A stretch of DNA of 15,339 bases, taken from Oligosphaeraceae bacterium (GTDB lineage Bacteria > Verrucomicrobiota > Lentisphaeria > Oligosphaerales > Oligosphaeraceae). The DNA lies in contig JAAYYJ010000159.1 of assembly GCA_012515455.1 (NCBI GenBank), forward strand, positions 1 to 15,339, written 5' to 3'. Below, in pieces: positions 1-6,231 of the stretch. Position numbers and translations under genes: made by a program. The notes under the pieces were generated by a model that made no database searches, was not told the origin of the DNA, and was given only the letters and a program-made list of their open reading frames with translations. Each line of letters starts with the position of its first letter. Position 1 is the first letter of the stretch.

Positions 1-1425
1 CCCTATCAATTTGAGGGTGTCAAATATCTGTGGCGGACCTCTTCGCTGGGGCTGGGTACTTGCCTGGCTGATGACATGGGCCTGGGCAAGACTCTGCAGG
101 TTCTCGCACTGCTGCAACTGTGGCAGCAGCGCGGGGTTTTGCAGGGGCTGCCGGTGCTGCTGGTACTGCCGGCCACCCTCCTGGCGAACTGGAAGAATGA
201 GAGCGAACGCTTTACTCCCGGACTGAAGATAGCCATTTTGCATAATTCGGTGATGGACAGCGAAAGCTGGCAGCGCTTCAAGCATTGTCCGGAGAAGTAT
301 CTCTCCCAGTTTGATTTGGTCTTGGTCACGTACGGGATGCTTCCCCGCCTGCCGCAACTGTCCGGGCTGTGCTTCCCGGCGGTGATTGCGGATGAAGCGC
401 AAGCAATTAAGAATCCGGCTGCGAAGCAGAGCAAGGCGGTGCGGGGCCTCCAGGGGCGGGTACACATTGCTCTGACCGGCACCCCGGTTGAGAACCGCCT
501 GACTGATTTGTGGAGCATTTTTGCCTTTGTCAACCCCGGGCTGCTGGGTGATTTGCGTTTTTTTCTTGACTACAGCAAGCGCCTGAATGCCGATTATACT
601 CCTCTGCGCAAGCTGACGCAGCCCTTTATTCTGCGTCGTTTGAAGACCGACAAGCGCATTATCTCGGATTTGCCGGACAAGACTGAGTTGAAGGTATATT
701 GCAGTCTGAGCAAACGCCAGGCTGCACTCTATCAGCATTGTGTGGAGCAGATGCAACAAGCCCTGCAGGATGAGAGTGAAGGCATTCGCCGGCAGGGGAT
801 TGTTCTGGCTTATCTGATGCGTTTCAAGCAGATATGCAATCACCCCGGGCAATTTCTTGGGGACGGGGATTATACCCCGGCAGCGGGGGGGAAATTTCTG
901 CGTTTAGGTGAGCTGGTCGAGTCCATCTCTTCGCGTCAGGAGAAGCTTCTGCTGTTCACCCAGTTCCGGGAGCTGACTGAGCCGGTGCATGATTATCTGC
1001 AGGGGTGTTTTGGCTGCCCGGGGCTGATTTTGCATGGCGGGACACCAGTGAAGGCGCGTGCCGGCCTGGTGTCAGCCTTTCAGGCGGACTCCGGTCCGCC
1101 GTTCTTTGTCTTGTCTCTGAAGGCTGCCGGTACGGGGTTGAATCTCACAGCTGCCAGTCATGTGATTCATTTTGACCGCTGGTGGAATCCGGCGGTTGAG
1201 AATCAGGCCAGCGACCGTGCGTTCCGGATCGGCCAGAAGCGCAATGTTCTGGTGCATAAATTCATCTGCCGGGGTACTCTGGAAGAGAAGATCGATGCCT
1301 TGATTATGGACAAGCAGCATCTCGCTGATGAACTGCTCAATGAGGGTGCGGAGAAGCTGCTTACCCAGATGACCAATGCAGAGTTGCTGGATTTTGTCAA
1401 ATTGGACATCCATCAGATGGAGTGA
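1..1425 (+). CDS. SNF2-family DEAD/DEAH-type DNA translocase, C-terminal 474 residues (5' truncated by window)
   Basis: The frame is open from base 1 to the TGA at 1423-1425, so the gene begins before the window. Seen: motif I with Walker A (LADDMGLGKT, bases 64-93), the DEAQ box of motif II followed by AIKNP (391-417), motif III TGTPVENR (near 475-500), then a helicase C lobe with LILHGG, the motif V segment AAGTGLNL, the signature FDRWWNPAVENQASDRAFRIGQ (near 1168-1230) and LEEKIDALI. These are the hallmarks of SWI2/SNF2 ATPases, which move along double-stranded DNA and remodel bound proteins rather than unwinding it. The missing N-terminal part often holds accessory domains in bacterial members and cannot be judged here. 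The gene ends 3 bases before the SWIM protein start, and the ribosome-binding sequence of that gene lies inside the end of this one, so the two are probably translationally coupled partners. The family call is secure; the cellular target is unknown. Confidence 0.95.
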   Translation, partial: PYQFEGVKYLWRTSSLGLGTCLADDMGLGKTLQVLALLQLWQQRGVLQGLPVLLVLPATLLANWKNESERFTPGLKIAILHNSVMDSESWQRFKHCPEKYLSQFDLVLVTYGMLPRLPQLSGLCFPAVIADEAQAIKNPAAKQSKAVRGLQGRVHIALTGTPVENRLTDLWSIFAFVNPGLLGDLRFFLDYSKRLNADYTPLRKLTQPFILRRLKTDKRIISDLPDKTELKVYCSLSKRQAALYQHCVEQMQQALQDESEGIRRQGIVLAYLMRFKQICNHPGQFLGDGDYTPAAGGKFLRLGELVESISSRQEKLLLFTQFRELTEPVHDYLQGCFGCPGLILHGGTPVKARAGLVSAFQADSGPPFFVLSLKAAGTGLNLTAASHVIHFDRWWNPAVENQASDRAFRIGQKRNVLVHKFICRGTLEEKIDALIMDKQHLADELLNEGAEKLLTQMTNAELLDFVKLDIHQME

Positions 1426-1428
1426 GTC

Positions 1429-3396
1429 ATGAGTCGTCGCTACAATTCGTATTATCCTCCTTATGTGCCAGTGGCAGTGCGCCAACAGCGCAATGCCAAA
1501 ATACTCAGCCGTCTGGCTCAAGATGGCCGGCAGCTGCACCCGGTAGTGGCCACCGGGCGCAACCTGGCCGCGAGTTTTTGGGGTCGGGCCTGGTGTGCGA
1601 ATGTTGAGTCCTACCAGGATTATGCGAACCGTCTGCCGCGCGGGCGGACCTATCTGCGTTCCCGTGCGGTGGTGGATTTATGCATTACAAGTGGCCGGGT
1701 GGAGGCGCTCGTCAACGGCAGTCAGGCGCAGCCTTATGAAATCCTGCTGGAGATTGCTCCCTTGCCGCGCGAGCGCTGGGAGGCATTGAAGCAGAAATGC
1801 CTGGGCCGGATTGATTCGCTGCTGGCCCTGGTGCAGGGGAAATTGCCGCCCGAGATTCTGGCGGAGTTCTGCAATCCGGTCAGTGGTTTGTTCCCCTCAC
1901 CGGAGGAGATGCGGATGACTTGTTCCTGTCCGGACTGGGCGGGGTTGTGCAAGCATCTGGCGGCGGTACTGTACGGCATTGGCATACGCTTGGATGAAGA
2001 CCCGCGGCTTTTTTTTACCTTGCGCGGCATACAGGAGGATGAACTGCTCGGCGCTGAGGCGGTCGGGACGCTTGCCGAGGGGACGAGACCGGAAATAGCG
2101 GTTGACAACCTCAGCGATATGTTCGGGGTTGAATTCGACAGTTTGGAAAACGCTGCCCCGGGTCAGCCGCCGCAGCGCAGCGGTTCGGCCAGCTCGGACC
2201 GCCGGCCGGCGATTGCCGGGACGCAAAAGGGCAGCGCCGACGCGGAGGCGCAGTTTACGCCCGCGGTAATCGGAAAGCTGCGCCAGTCTCTCGGTTTTTC
2301 GCAGTCTGAGTTAGGTGAGCACTGCGGCTGCAGTGCGACCATGGTCTCGCTCTGGGAACGCGGCAGAATCGCAGTAGCTGCGCGTTACTGGGAGCGTCTG
2401 TCGGCGCTCTTGGCCCGGCAGCAGGAGAAAGAAGCGGCGCCGCAAAAGGGCTCGGCAGCGGCTCCGCCGGCGGGAACCACCGCCTCTGAGGTCCTGTACA
2501 GTCCTGGCGGCGTCAAGTCCTTGCGGACGGCTTTGGGCCTGACCCAGTCCGGATTAGGCAATCTCTGCGGCTGCAGTGCGACCATGGTCTCGCTCTGGGA
2601 ACGCGGCAGAATCGCAGTAGCTGCGCGTTACTGGGAGTGTCTGTCGGAGCTCTTGGCCCGGCAGCAGGAGAAAGAAGCGGCGGCGAACAAGAGCCCTGCT
2701 GCGTCTCCAGGCAAGGGCTCGGCGGCGGCTCCGCCGGCGGGAACCACCGCCTCTGAGGTCCTGTACAGTCCTGGCGGCGTCAAATCTTTGCGGACGGCTT
2801 TGGGCCTGACCCAGTCCGGATTAGGCAATCTCTGCGGCTGTAGCGGGACCCTGGTTTCGCTCTGGGAACGCGGTTGGAGTGCAATAGCTCCGGGTTACCG
2901 GGAGTGCCTGGCGGCGCTCTTGGCCCGGCAGCAGAAGAAGGAAGCGGCGGCAAAGAAAAGGAGCGCGGCGGCGGCTCCGCCGGCGGAAAGCGTTGCCCCT
3001 GCTGTCCAGTACAGTCCTGTTGAAGTCAAGTCTTTGCGGACGGCTTTGGGCATGACCCAGTCCAGGTTAGGCGAGCTCTGCGGCTGCAGTGGGGCCATGG
3101 TTTCGCTCTGGGAGCGCGGTAGCATCGCAGTATCCCCGCGTTACCGGGAGCGTCTGTCAGAGCTTGCCGAGTCACAGCAGCCTGGCGCGGTCGCAGCGGC
3201 GGGGCCGCAAGCGGTTGAGGAAGAGCTGGGTGTACTGCTGTCGCGTTACCGTCAAGCGCATGGTCTGACCCGGTCTGAGCTGGGGCGGCGCTTGCAGGTG
3301 GAAGGGAAGGTGTTAAGACAGTGGGAGCAGGGGAAGTTGCCCATTCCGGCCCGGAAGGTGCGTCTGATTCAAAAAGTGATCAGTTCTAAAGGCTGA
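1429..3396 (+). CDS. SWIM zinc-finger protein with a C-terminal array of five helix-turn-helix units
   Basis: 655 residues. Residues 1-130 resemble the N-terminal domain of bacterial SWIM proteins (FWGRAWCANVE, then LPRGRTYLRSR and LVNGSQAQPYEI). The SWIM zinc finger CxCx6CxH is complete: C165, C167, C174, H176. From about residue 276 the protein becomes an array of XRE-like HTH units: 276-332, 357-413, 446-502, 528-584 and a diverged fifth at 597-651. Each contains a pattern like LTQSxLGxLCGCSxxMVSLWERG, and the units are joined by 25-33-residue Ala/Pro/Lys-rich linkers. Known: SWIM domains bind DNA or protein and are often encoded next to SNF2 ATPases. Inferred: this protein is the targeting subunit of the upstream translocase and can touch several DNA sites at once. 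The start is supported by GGAG 6 bases upstream, inside the SNF2 gene. There is no signal peptide or membrane segment. The DNA of repeats 1-3 is nearly identical, pointing to recent expansion. Confidence 0.9.
   Translation: MSRRYNSYYPPYVPVAVRQQRNAKILSRLAQDGRQLHPVVATGRNLAASFWGRAWCANVESYQDYANRLPRGRTYLRSRAVVDLCITSGRVEALVNGSQAQPYEILLEIAPLPRERWEALKQKCLGRIDSLLALVQGKLPPEILAEFCNPVSGLFPSPEEMRMTCSCPDWAGLCKHLAAVLYGIGIRLDEDPRLFFTLRGIQEDELLGAEAVGTLAEGTRPEIAVDNLSDMFGVEFDSLENAAPGQPPQRSGSASSDRRPAIAGTQKGSADAEAQFTPAVIGKLRQSLGFSQSELGEHCGCSATMVSLWERGRIAVAARYWERLSALLARQQEKEAAPQKGSAAAPPAGTTASEVLYSPGGVKSLRTALGLTQSGLGNLCGCSATMVSLWERGRIAVAARYWECLSELLARQQEKEAAANKSPAASPGKGSAAAPPAGTTASEVLYSPGGVKSLRTALGLTQSGLGNLCGCSGTLVSLWERGWSAIAPGYRECLAALLARQQKKEAAAKKRSAAAAPPAESVAPAVQYSPVEVKSLRTALGMTQSRLGELCGCSGAMVSLWERGSIAVSPRYRERLSELAESQQPGAVAAAGPQAVEEELGVLLSRYRQAHGLTRSELGRRLQVEGKVLRQWEQGKLPIPARKVRLIQKVISSKG
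2322..2394 (+). repeat. 73-bp perfect direct repeat, copy 1 (copy 2 at 2565-2637)
   Basis: Bases 2322-2394 are identical to 2565-2637 by direct reading, an offset of 243 bases or 81 codons. They cover the recognition half of HTH units 1 and 2, from the CGC codons to the TGGGAG codons. Absence of even synonymous changes over 73 bases implies recent duplication or gene conversion. Confidence 0.9.
2446..2573 (+). repeat. 128-bp near-perfect direct repeat, copy 1 (copy 2 at 2713-2840)
   Basis: Bases 2446-2573 match 2713-2840 with three differences that I could find (at 2457, 2517 and 2520), an offset of 267 bases. The block covers the linker plus the first half of HTH units 2 and 3. It differs in register from the 73-bp repeat shared by units 1 and 2, so at least two duplication or conversion events are needed. 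Confidence 0.85.
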
Positions 3397-3445
3397 GTGC
3401 ATTCCGCCCTGCCGGAAGCAGTAACATCCAGCCCAGGAGAAAAAA

Positions 3446-4495
3446 ATGGAGCAGTATCTTGCCATTGACAACGTGTGCGCCTGGCCTAATCTCAAACAGC
3501 TGGACAATGGTGAAATTCTGGCCTTTATCTTCAACCAGCCCTGTCATCTGCTGTGGGAAGGCACCATAGCCTGCCACGTCAGTACCGATCAGGGCCGCAG
3601 CTGGCAGTTCCGCTCGCTGCCGGTGGTCAATGCCCCGGGGACCAACCGCGGCAATGTCGCGGCGGGCACCAGCCGGGAGGGAAAGGTAGTGGTGTTATGC
3701 GGCGGCTGGGATAAGGCCGCTCCCGCGCCCGGGAGTGAGGTTCAGGGCAACCTCGGCGATGACCGGATCAAGTACCGGCAGCGGGACAAGCACTTGCTGC
3801 TGCCGGTGTGCAGTATATCTGCCGACCACGGGCACAGTTGGGAGACCCGCGACATCACCCTGCTGGATGTGGACAGCAACGAGGGCTGGGTGCCTTATGG
3901 AGACATCATCACCCTTGCGAATGGTGATCTGGCCTGCTCCATGTATGCGTGCACCAAGACCGCGGCGGGGGGCAGCCGGTACCGGGGGGCATATTTCTGG
4001 CAGAGCAGCGATGGCGGTCTGAGCTGGCGCCAGCTGTCCAGCATTGCCGAGGACGGCAATGAGACGGCGCTGATTGTGCTGCCCGGGGGGAAGATGTATG
4101 CAGCAGTGCGCAAGCAGAGGCTGGATTTATATGCGTCCGGTGATGAGGGCCGGAGCTGGGAGTATATGTCTGCGCTAACCGGTCTGGCGATGTATCCCGG
4201 TGCGTTCACGCTGCTGTCCGACGGTCATCTGCTGCTCACTTACGGAATACGTTACAAAGGGCTGTATGGTGTCGGGGGCATGACCATGGACCTGGCCAGC
4301 GGCTGCTGGAACACCCCGATGTATATAGTTGATTTTGCGGATGCGTATGACGGGGGATATCCCTCTAACATCCAGCTTGCCGACGGCAGAATTCTGACTG
4401 CGTACTACTGCAGTCCCAACCGGAAACAGCGGCATTATCACATGGGTACGGTGATCTGGTCCTGGCCGGAGTTCTTCTCTCCGCCGAAAAAATAA
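3446..4495 (+). CDS. Sialidase-fold (BNR/Asp-box) protein, cytoplasmic, catalytic status doubtful
   Basis: 349 residues with four Asp boxes of the form S-x-D-x-G-x-S-W: residues 46-53, 125-132, 187-194 and 231-238. This spacing fits a six-bladed beta-propeller of the exo-sialidase superfamily, and the C-terminal segment GGYPSNIQLADGRILTAYY (303-321) is typical of the bacterial 'sialidase family protein' group. The N-terminal motif that carries the first Arg of the sialidase Arg triad (usually RIP) reads WPNLKQLDNG at 13-22, so that Arg is missing. There is no signal peptide, whereas many bacterial sialidases acting on host glycans are exported. The start has a good site, AGGAGA, about 6 bases upstream. 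The gene lies 49 bases after the SWIM gene and could be co-transcribed with it. It converges on the GH20 gene. Likely roles are an intracellular glycosidase or a glycan-binding propeller; true sialidase activity is uncertain. Confidence 0.8.
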   Translation: MEQYLAIDNVCAWPNLKQLDNGEILAFIFNQPCHLLWEGTIACHVSTDQGRSWQFRSLPVVNAPGTNRGNVAAGTSREGKVVVLCGGWDKAAPAPGSEVQGNLGDDRIKYRQRDKHLLLPVCSISADHGHSWETRDITLLDVDSNEGWVPYGDIITLANGDLACSMYACTKTAAGGSRYRGAYFWQSSDGGLSWRQLSSIAEDGNETALIVLPGGKMYAAVRKQRLDLYASGDEGRSWEYMSALTGLAMYPGAFTLLSDGHLLLTYGIRYKGLYGVGGMTMDLASGCWNTPMYIVDFADAYDGGYPSNIQLADGRILTAYYCSPNRKQRHYHMGTVIWSWPEFFSPPKK

Positions 4496-4518
4496 ATTGC
4501 GGCGTAGGGGAGTGCGGT

Positions 4519-5829
4519 TCAGGGAATTCTGGCCACGGCGCAGCGGCCGGCGACGAATTCCTCAGCGTCGCTGAGGCCGTGGTCAGCGAAAAACACCTTC
4601 ACGGCGATGCTCCAGGCCTCGAGATCAGAATGCCAGCGCTTGATATCGCGGTCGTATTTGCGGTAGACCTGCGGGTCGATGCCCACAAAACGGTCCACAA
4701 TGGCAGTCTGGAGGTTATGGTAATGCATAATCTGGAGATTGCTGAAGGCGTTGGCCAGGTTCAGGGCCAGCACCAGCCAGCGCCGGCATTGTTCTTCGAA
4801 CGGATTGGCCACGGGCAGCATTTCCAGGCGGGGGAGATAATGCAGAGGCTGGCAGTTCCAGAAATTCGCCATGGCCTCCTGGGCCAGTTCCACGATAAAA
4901 GGCTGCCACGAGTGCTGCTGCCAATTTTCGGGATTGCCGGCGGCGAGCAAAACCGGCAGCAGCGCGAACCAGGGGGTGTAGAGGCTGGAGAAATTATTCG
5001 GTCTTCCCCAGACGGTATGGATCAGATTGCAACCCGTCTGATGCCAGCCCAGTACATTCTCCAGGCGTGGCAAGGGGTTGTAGAAAGCGCTGAAGGTCCG
5101 TTCGGGGCTGCCGCACTGGACAGCGGAGGCGCCCCATACTTCCAGGCCGCATTTTGACAATTCGGCATGGTGGGCGAAGGGCGGTCCGCCGCGGTATACC
5201 CAGTTGATCAGGATGGTTCCCTGGGGCAGGCCGGCAGCCAGTTCGGGGCATTTTTCCCGCCAGAACATATCGCCCCAGATGATGGGTTGGCGTCCGCGCT
5301 GCAGGGTATGGCGGCAGAGGCGTCCGACATGGTCGATATAGACGCTCATTTTGCCGCGCGGGTCTTTTTGAGCCTGTTCCTGGCATTTGGGGCAGGTGGC
5401 CAGGTTCCAGGTCTCGTCCGAGCCCAGGTGCAGGTATTGACCATGCGGGTGCAGGTCGATGACCTCGTTGATCCAGGCTTTGATCAGCGGTTCGCTCTGT
5501 TGGTGCAGGGGGCAGAGTTCGTTGCAGGCGCTGCCCTCGCGCAGGGCGCGGTAGTGCGGATGCTTGAGTAGCCATTCCAGGTGTCCCTGGGTCTGGATCA
5601 GGGGTACGATTTCCAGGCCGATCTTCTGCCCGAAAGCGGCGATTTCGCGGACCTGGCTGCGGGAATAGACTGGAATCCCTGCGCCGGGGAAGGTCTCCCA
5701 GGGCACGCGGCAATCGTATTCCAGGACTGCGCCATTGAAACCCAGGCTGTGGAGGTACTCCAGCCACTCGCAGAGGTGTTCGGCATCAGGAGCAATGCCC
5801 TTGAGGTCGAGATGGATCCAGTTTTTCAT
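4519..5829 (-). CDS. Glycoside hydrolase family 20 protein, HexD-like beta-N-acetylhexosaminidase
   Basis: 436 residues from the ATG at 5829. The (beta/alpha)8-barrel features of GH20 are visible: PLIQTQGHLEWLLKHP (76-91) and the catalytic Asp-Glu pair in LHLGSDETWN (133-142, D138 and E139). In this family the Glu is the acid/base and the Asp orients the substrate N-acetyl group. The IQT-x-GH-x-E-x-x-LK pattern and the lack of a separate N-terminal GH20b domain or signal peptide resemble the intracellular HexD-type branch. An in-frame ATG at 5931 would add 34 low-complexity residues and overlap a hairpin; I prefer 5829 because homology-like sequence begins there and a GGAG lies about 6-10 bases upstream. 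Inferred substrate: terminal GlcNAc or GalNAc on imported oligosaccharides. The neighbour across the 3' end is a sialidase-fold protein, but the two are transcribed toward each other and are not an operon. Confidence 0.85.
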   Translation of the reverse strand: MKNWIHLDLKGIAPDAEHLCEWLEYLHSLGFNGAVLEYDCRVPWETFPGAGIPVYSRSQVREIAAFGQKIGLEIVPLIQTQGHLEWLLKHPHYRALREGSACNELCPLHQQSEPLIKAWINEVIDLHPHGQYLHLGSDETWNLATCPKCQEQAQKDPRGKMSVYIDHVGRLCRHTLQRGRQPIIWGDMFWREKCPELAAGLPQGTILINWVYRGGPPFAHHAELSKCGLEVWGASAVQCGSPERTFSAFYNPLPRLENVLGWHQTGCNLIHTVWGRPNNFSSLYTPWFALLPVLLAAGNPENWQQHSWQPFIVELAQEAMANFWNCQPLHYLPRLEMLPVANPFEEQCRRWLVLALNLANAFSNLQIMHYHNLQTAIVDRFVGIDPQVYRKYDRDIKRWHSDLEAWSIAVKVFFADHGLSDAEEFVAGRCAVARIP

Positions 5830-5903
5830 GGCGGCTCCGTGCAGGGGCGGAATAATGCGGCAGGCTGGTGCGGGCGGTTCAAAGGCGGCAGCAATATGCC
5901 CGC

Positions 5904-5954
5904 CCGGCCTTGAATCCGGCCGGACTGGCACCGGGCCGGGAGCTTCTCCCGGCC
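5904..5954. repeat. Two GC-rich hairpins between the NifU-like and GH20 genes
   Basis: The first inverted repeat is CCGGCC (5904-5909) and GGCCGG (5918-5923) with an 8-base loop. The second is GGCCGGGAG (5934-5942) and CTCCCGGCC (5946-5954) with a 3-base loop. No T-tract follows on either strand, so these are not textbook intrinsic terminators. On the - strand transcript they would fold just after the NifU-like gene and before the GH20 start. They could attenuate readthrough or protect the upstream mRNA. Confidence 0.6.
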
Positions 5955-5979
5955 GGGGGGTATTGCCGGGGGGCGCAGA

Positions 5980-6210
5980 TCAGGCGCGTTCGACCACGAT
6001 ATTCGGGTCGACCTGCTCTTTGAGGATGCGCTCGATGCCGTTTTTCAGGGTCATCTGGGCATGGGGGCAGCAGCCGCAGGCACCGACCAGCTTCAGAAAT
6101 ACGGAGTTGCCTTCAATTTTAATCAGCTCCATATCGCCGCCGTCGTTCTGCAGATTGACGCGCAGTGCTTCCAGCAATTCCTTGACGTGTTCTTCGGTTT
6201 TCTTTTCCAT
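5980..6210 (-). CDS. NifU-like (Nfu) Fe-S cluster scaffold domain protein
   Basis: 76 residues, the size of a stand-alone NifU C-terminal domain. The hallmark NDGGDMEL lies at 22-29, followed by the cluster-binding loop GACGCCPHAQMTLKNGIE (43-60), in which C45 and C48 form the CxxC that holds a [4Fe-4S] or [2Fe-2S] cluster shared between two subunits. C47 is an extra Cys at a place that is usually Gly. Such proteins pass clusters to apo-enzymes in the cytoplasm. The start at 6210 has AAAAGGAA about 7 bases upstream. The gene follows valS after 21 bases on the same strand, so it is very probably in the valS transcript. The specific name (nfuA or nifU paralogue) cannot be assigned from the domain alone. 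Confidence 0.9.
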   Translation of the reverse strand: MEKKTEEHVKELLEALRVNLQNDGGDMELIKIEGNSVFLKLVGACGCCPHAQMTLKNGIERILKEQVDPNIVVERA

Positions 6211-6231
6211 GGTGGTATTCCTTTTTGGGGT

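Larger units (their letters stand above)
2254..3381 (+). repeat. Coding tandem array of five HTH units (four close, one diverged)
   Basis: Units start near 2254, 2497, 2764, 3010 and 3217. The steps are 243, 267, 246 and 207 bases, all multiples of three, so the frame is kept. Units 1-4 share CGCS at the turn and VSLWERG after it. Unit 5 keeps only the HTH outline (LTRSELGRRL, then LRQWEQG). Sequence identity is highest between units 1, 2 and 3 and falls toward the 3' end. Confidence 0.9.

Noticed and set aside
1..3396. SNF2/SWIM pair as a known defence system (for example DISARM-like)
   Set aside because: No methylase, phospholipase-D-like, nuclease or other defence partner is present in the visible neighbourhood, and no phage or mobile-element gene is nearby. 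The region before base 1 is unseen, so the idea is untested rather than excluded.
3402..3417. Hairpin TTCCG-6 bases-CGGAA after the SWIM gene as a terminator
   Set aside because: The stem is only 5 bp and no T-tract follows; readthrough into the sialidase-fold gene seems possible.
5830..5931. Upstream start for the GH20 protein at 5931
   Set aside because: The extra 34 residues are low-complexity, overlap one arm of a hairpin, and precede the point where GH20-like sequence begins.
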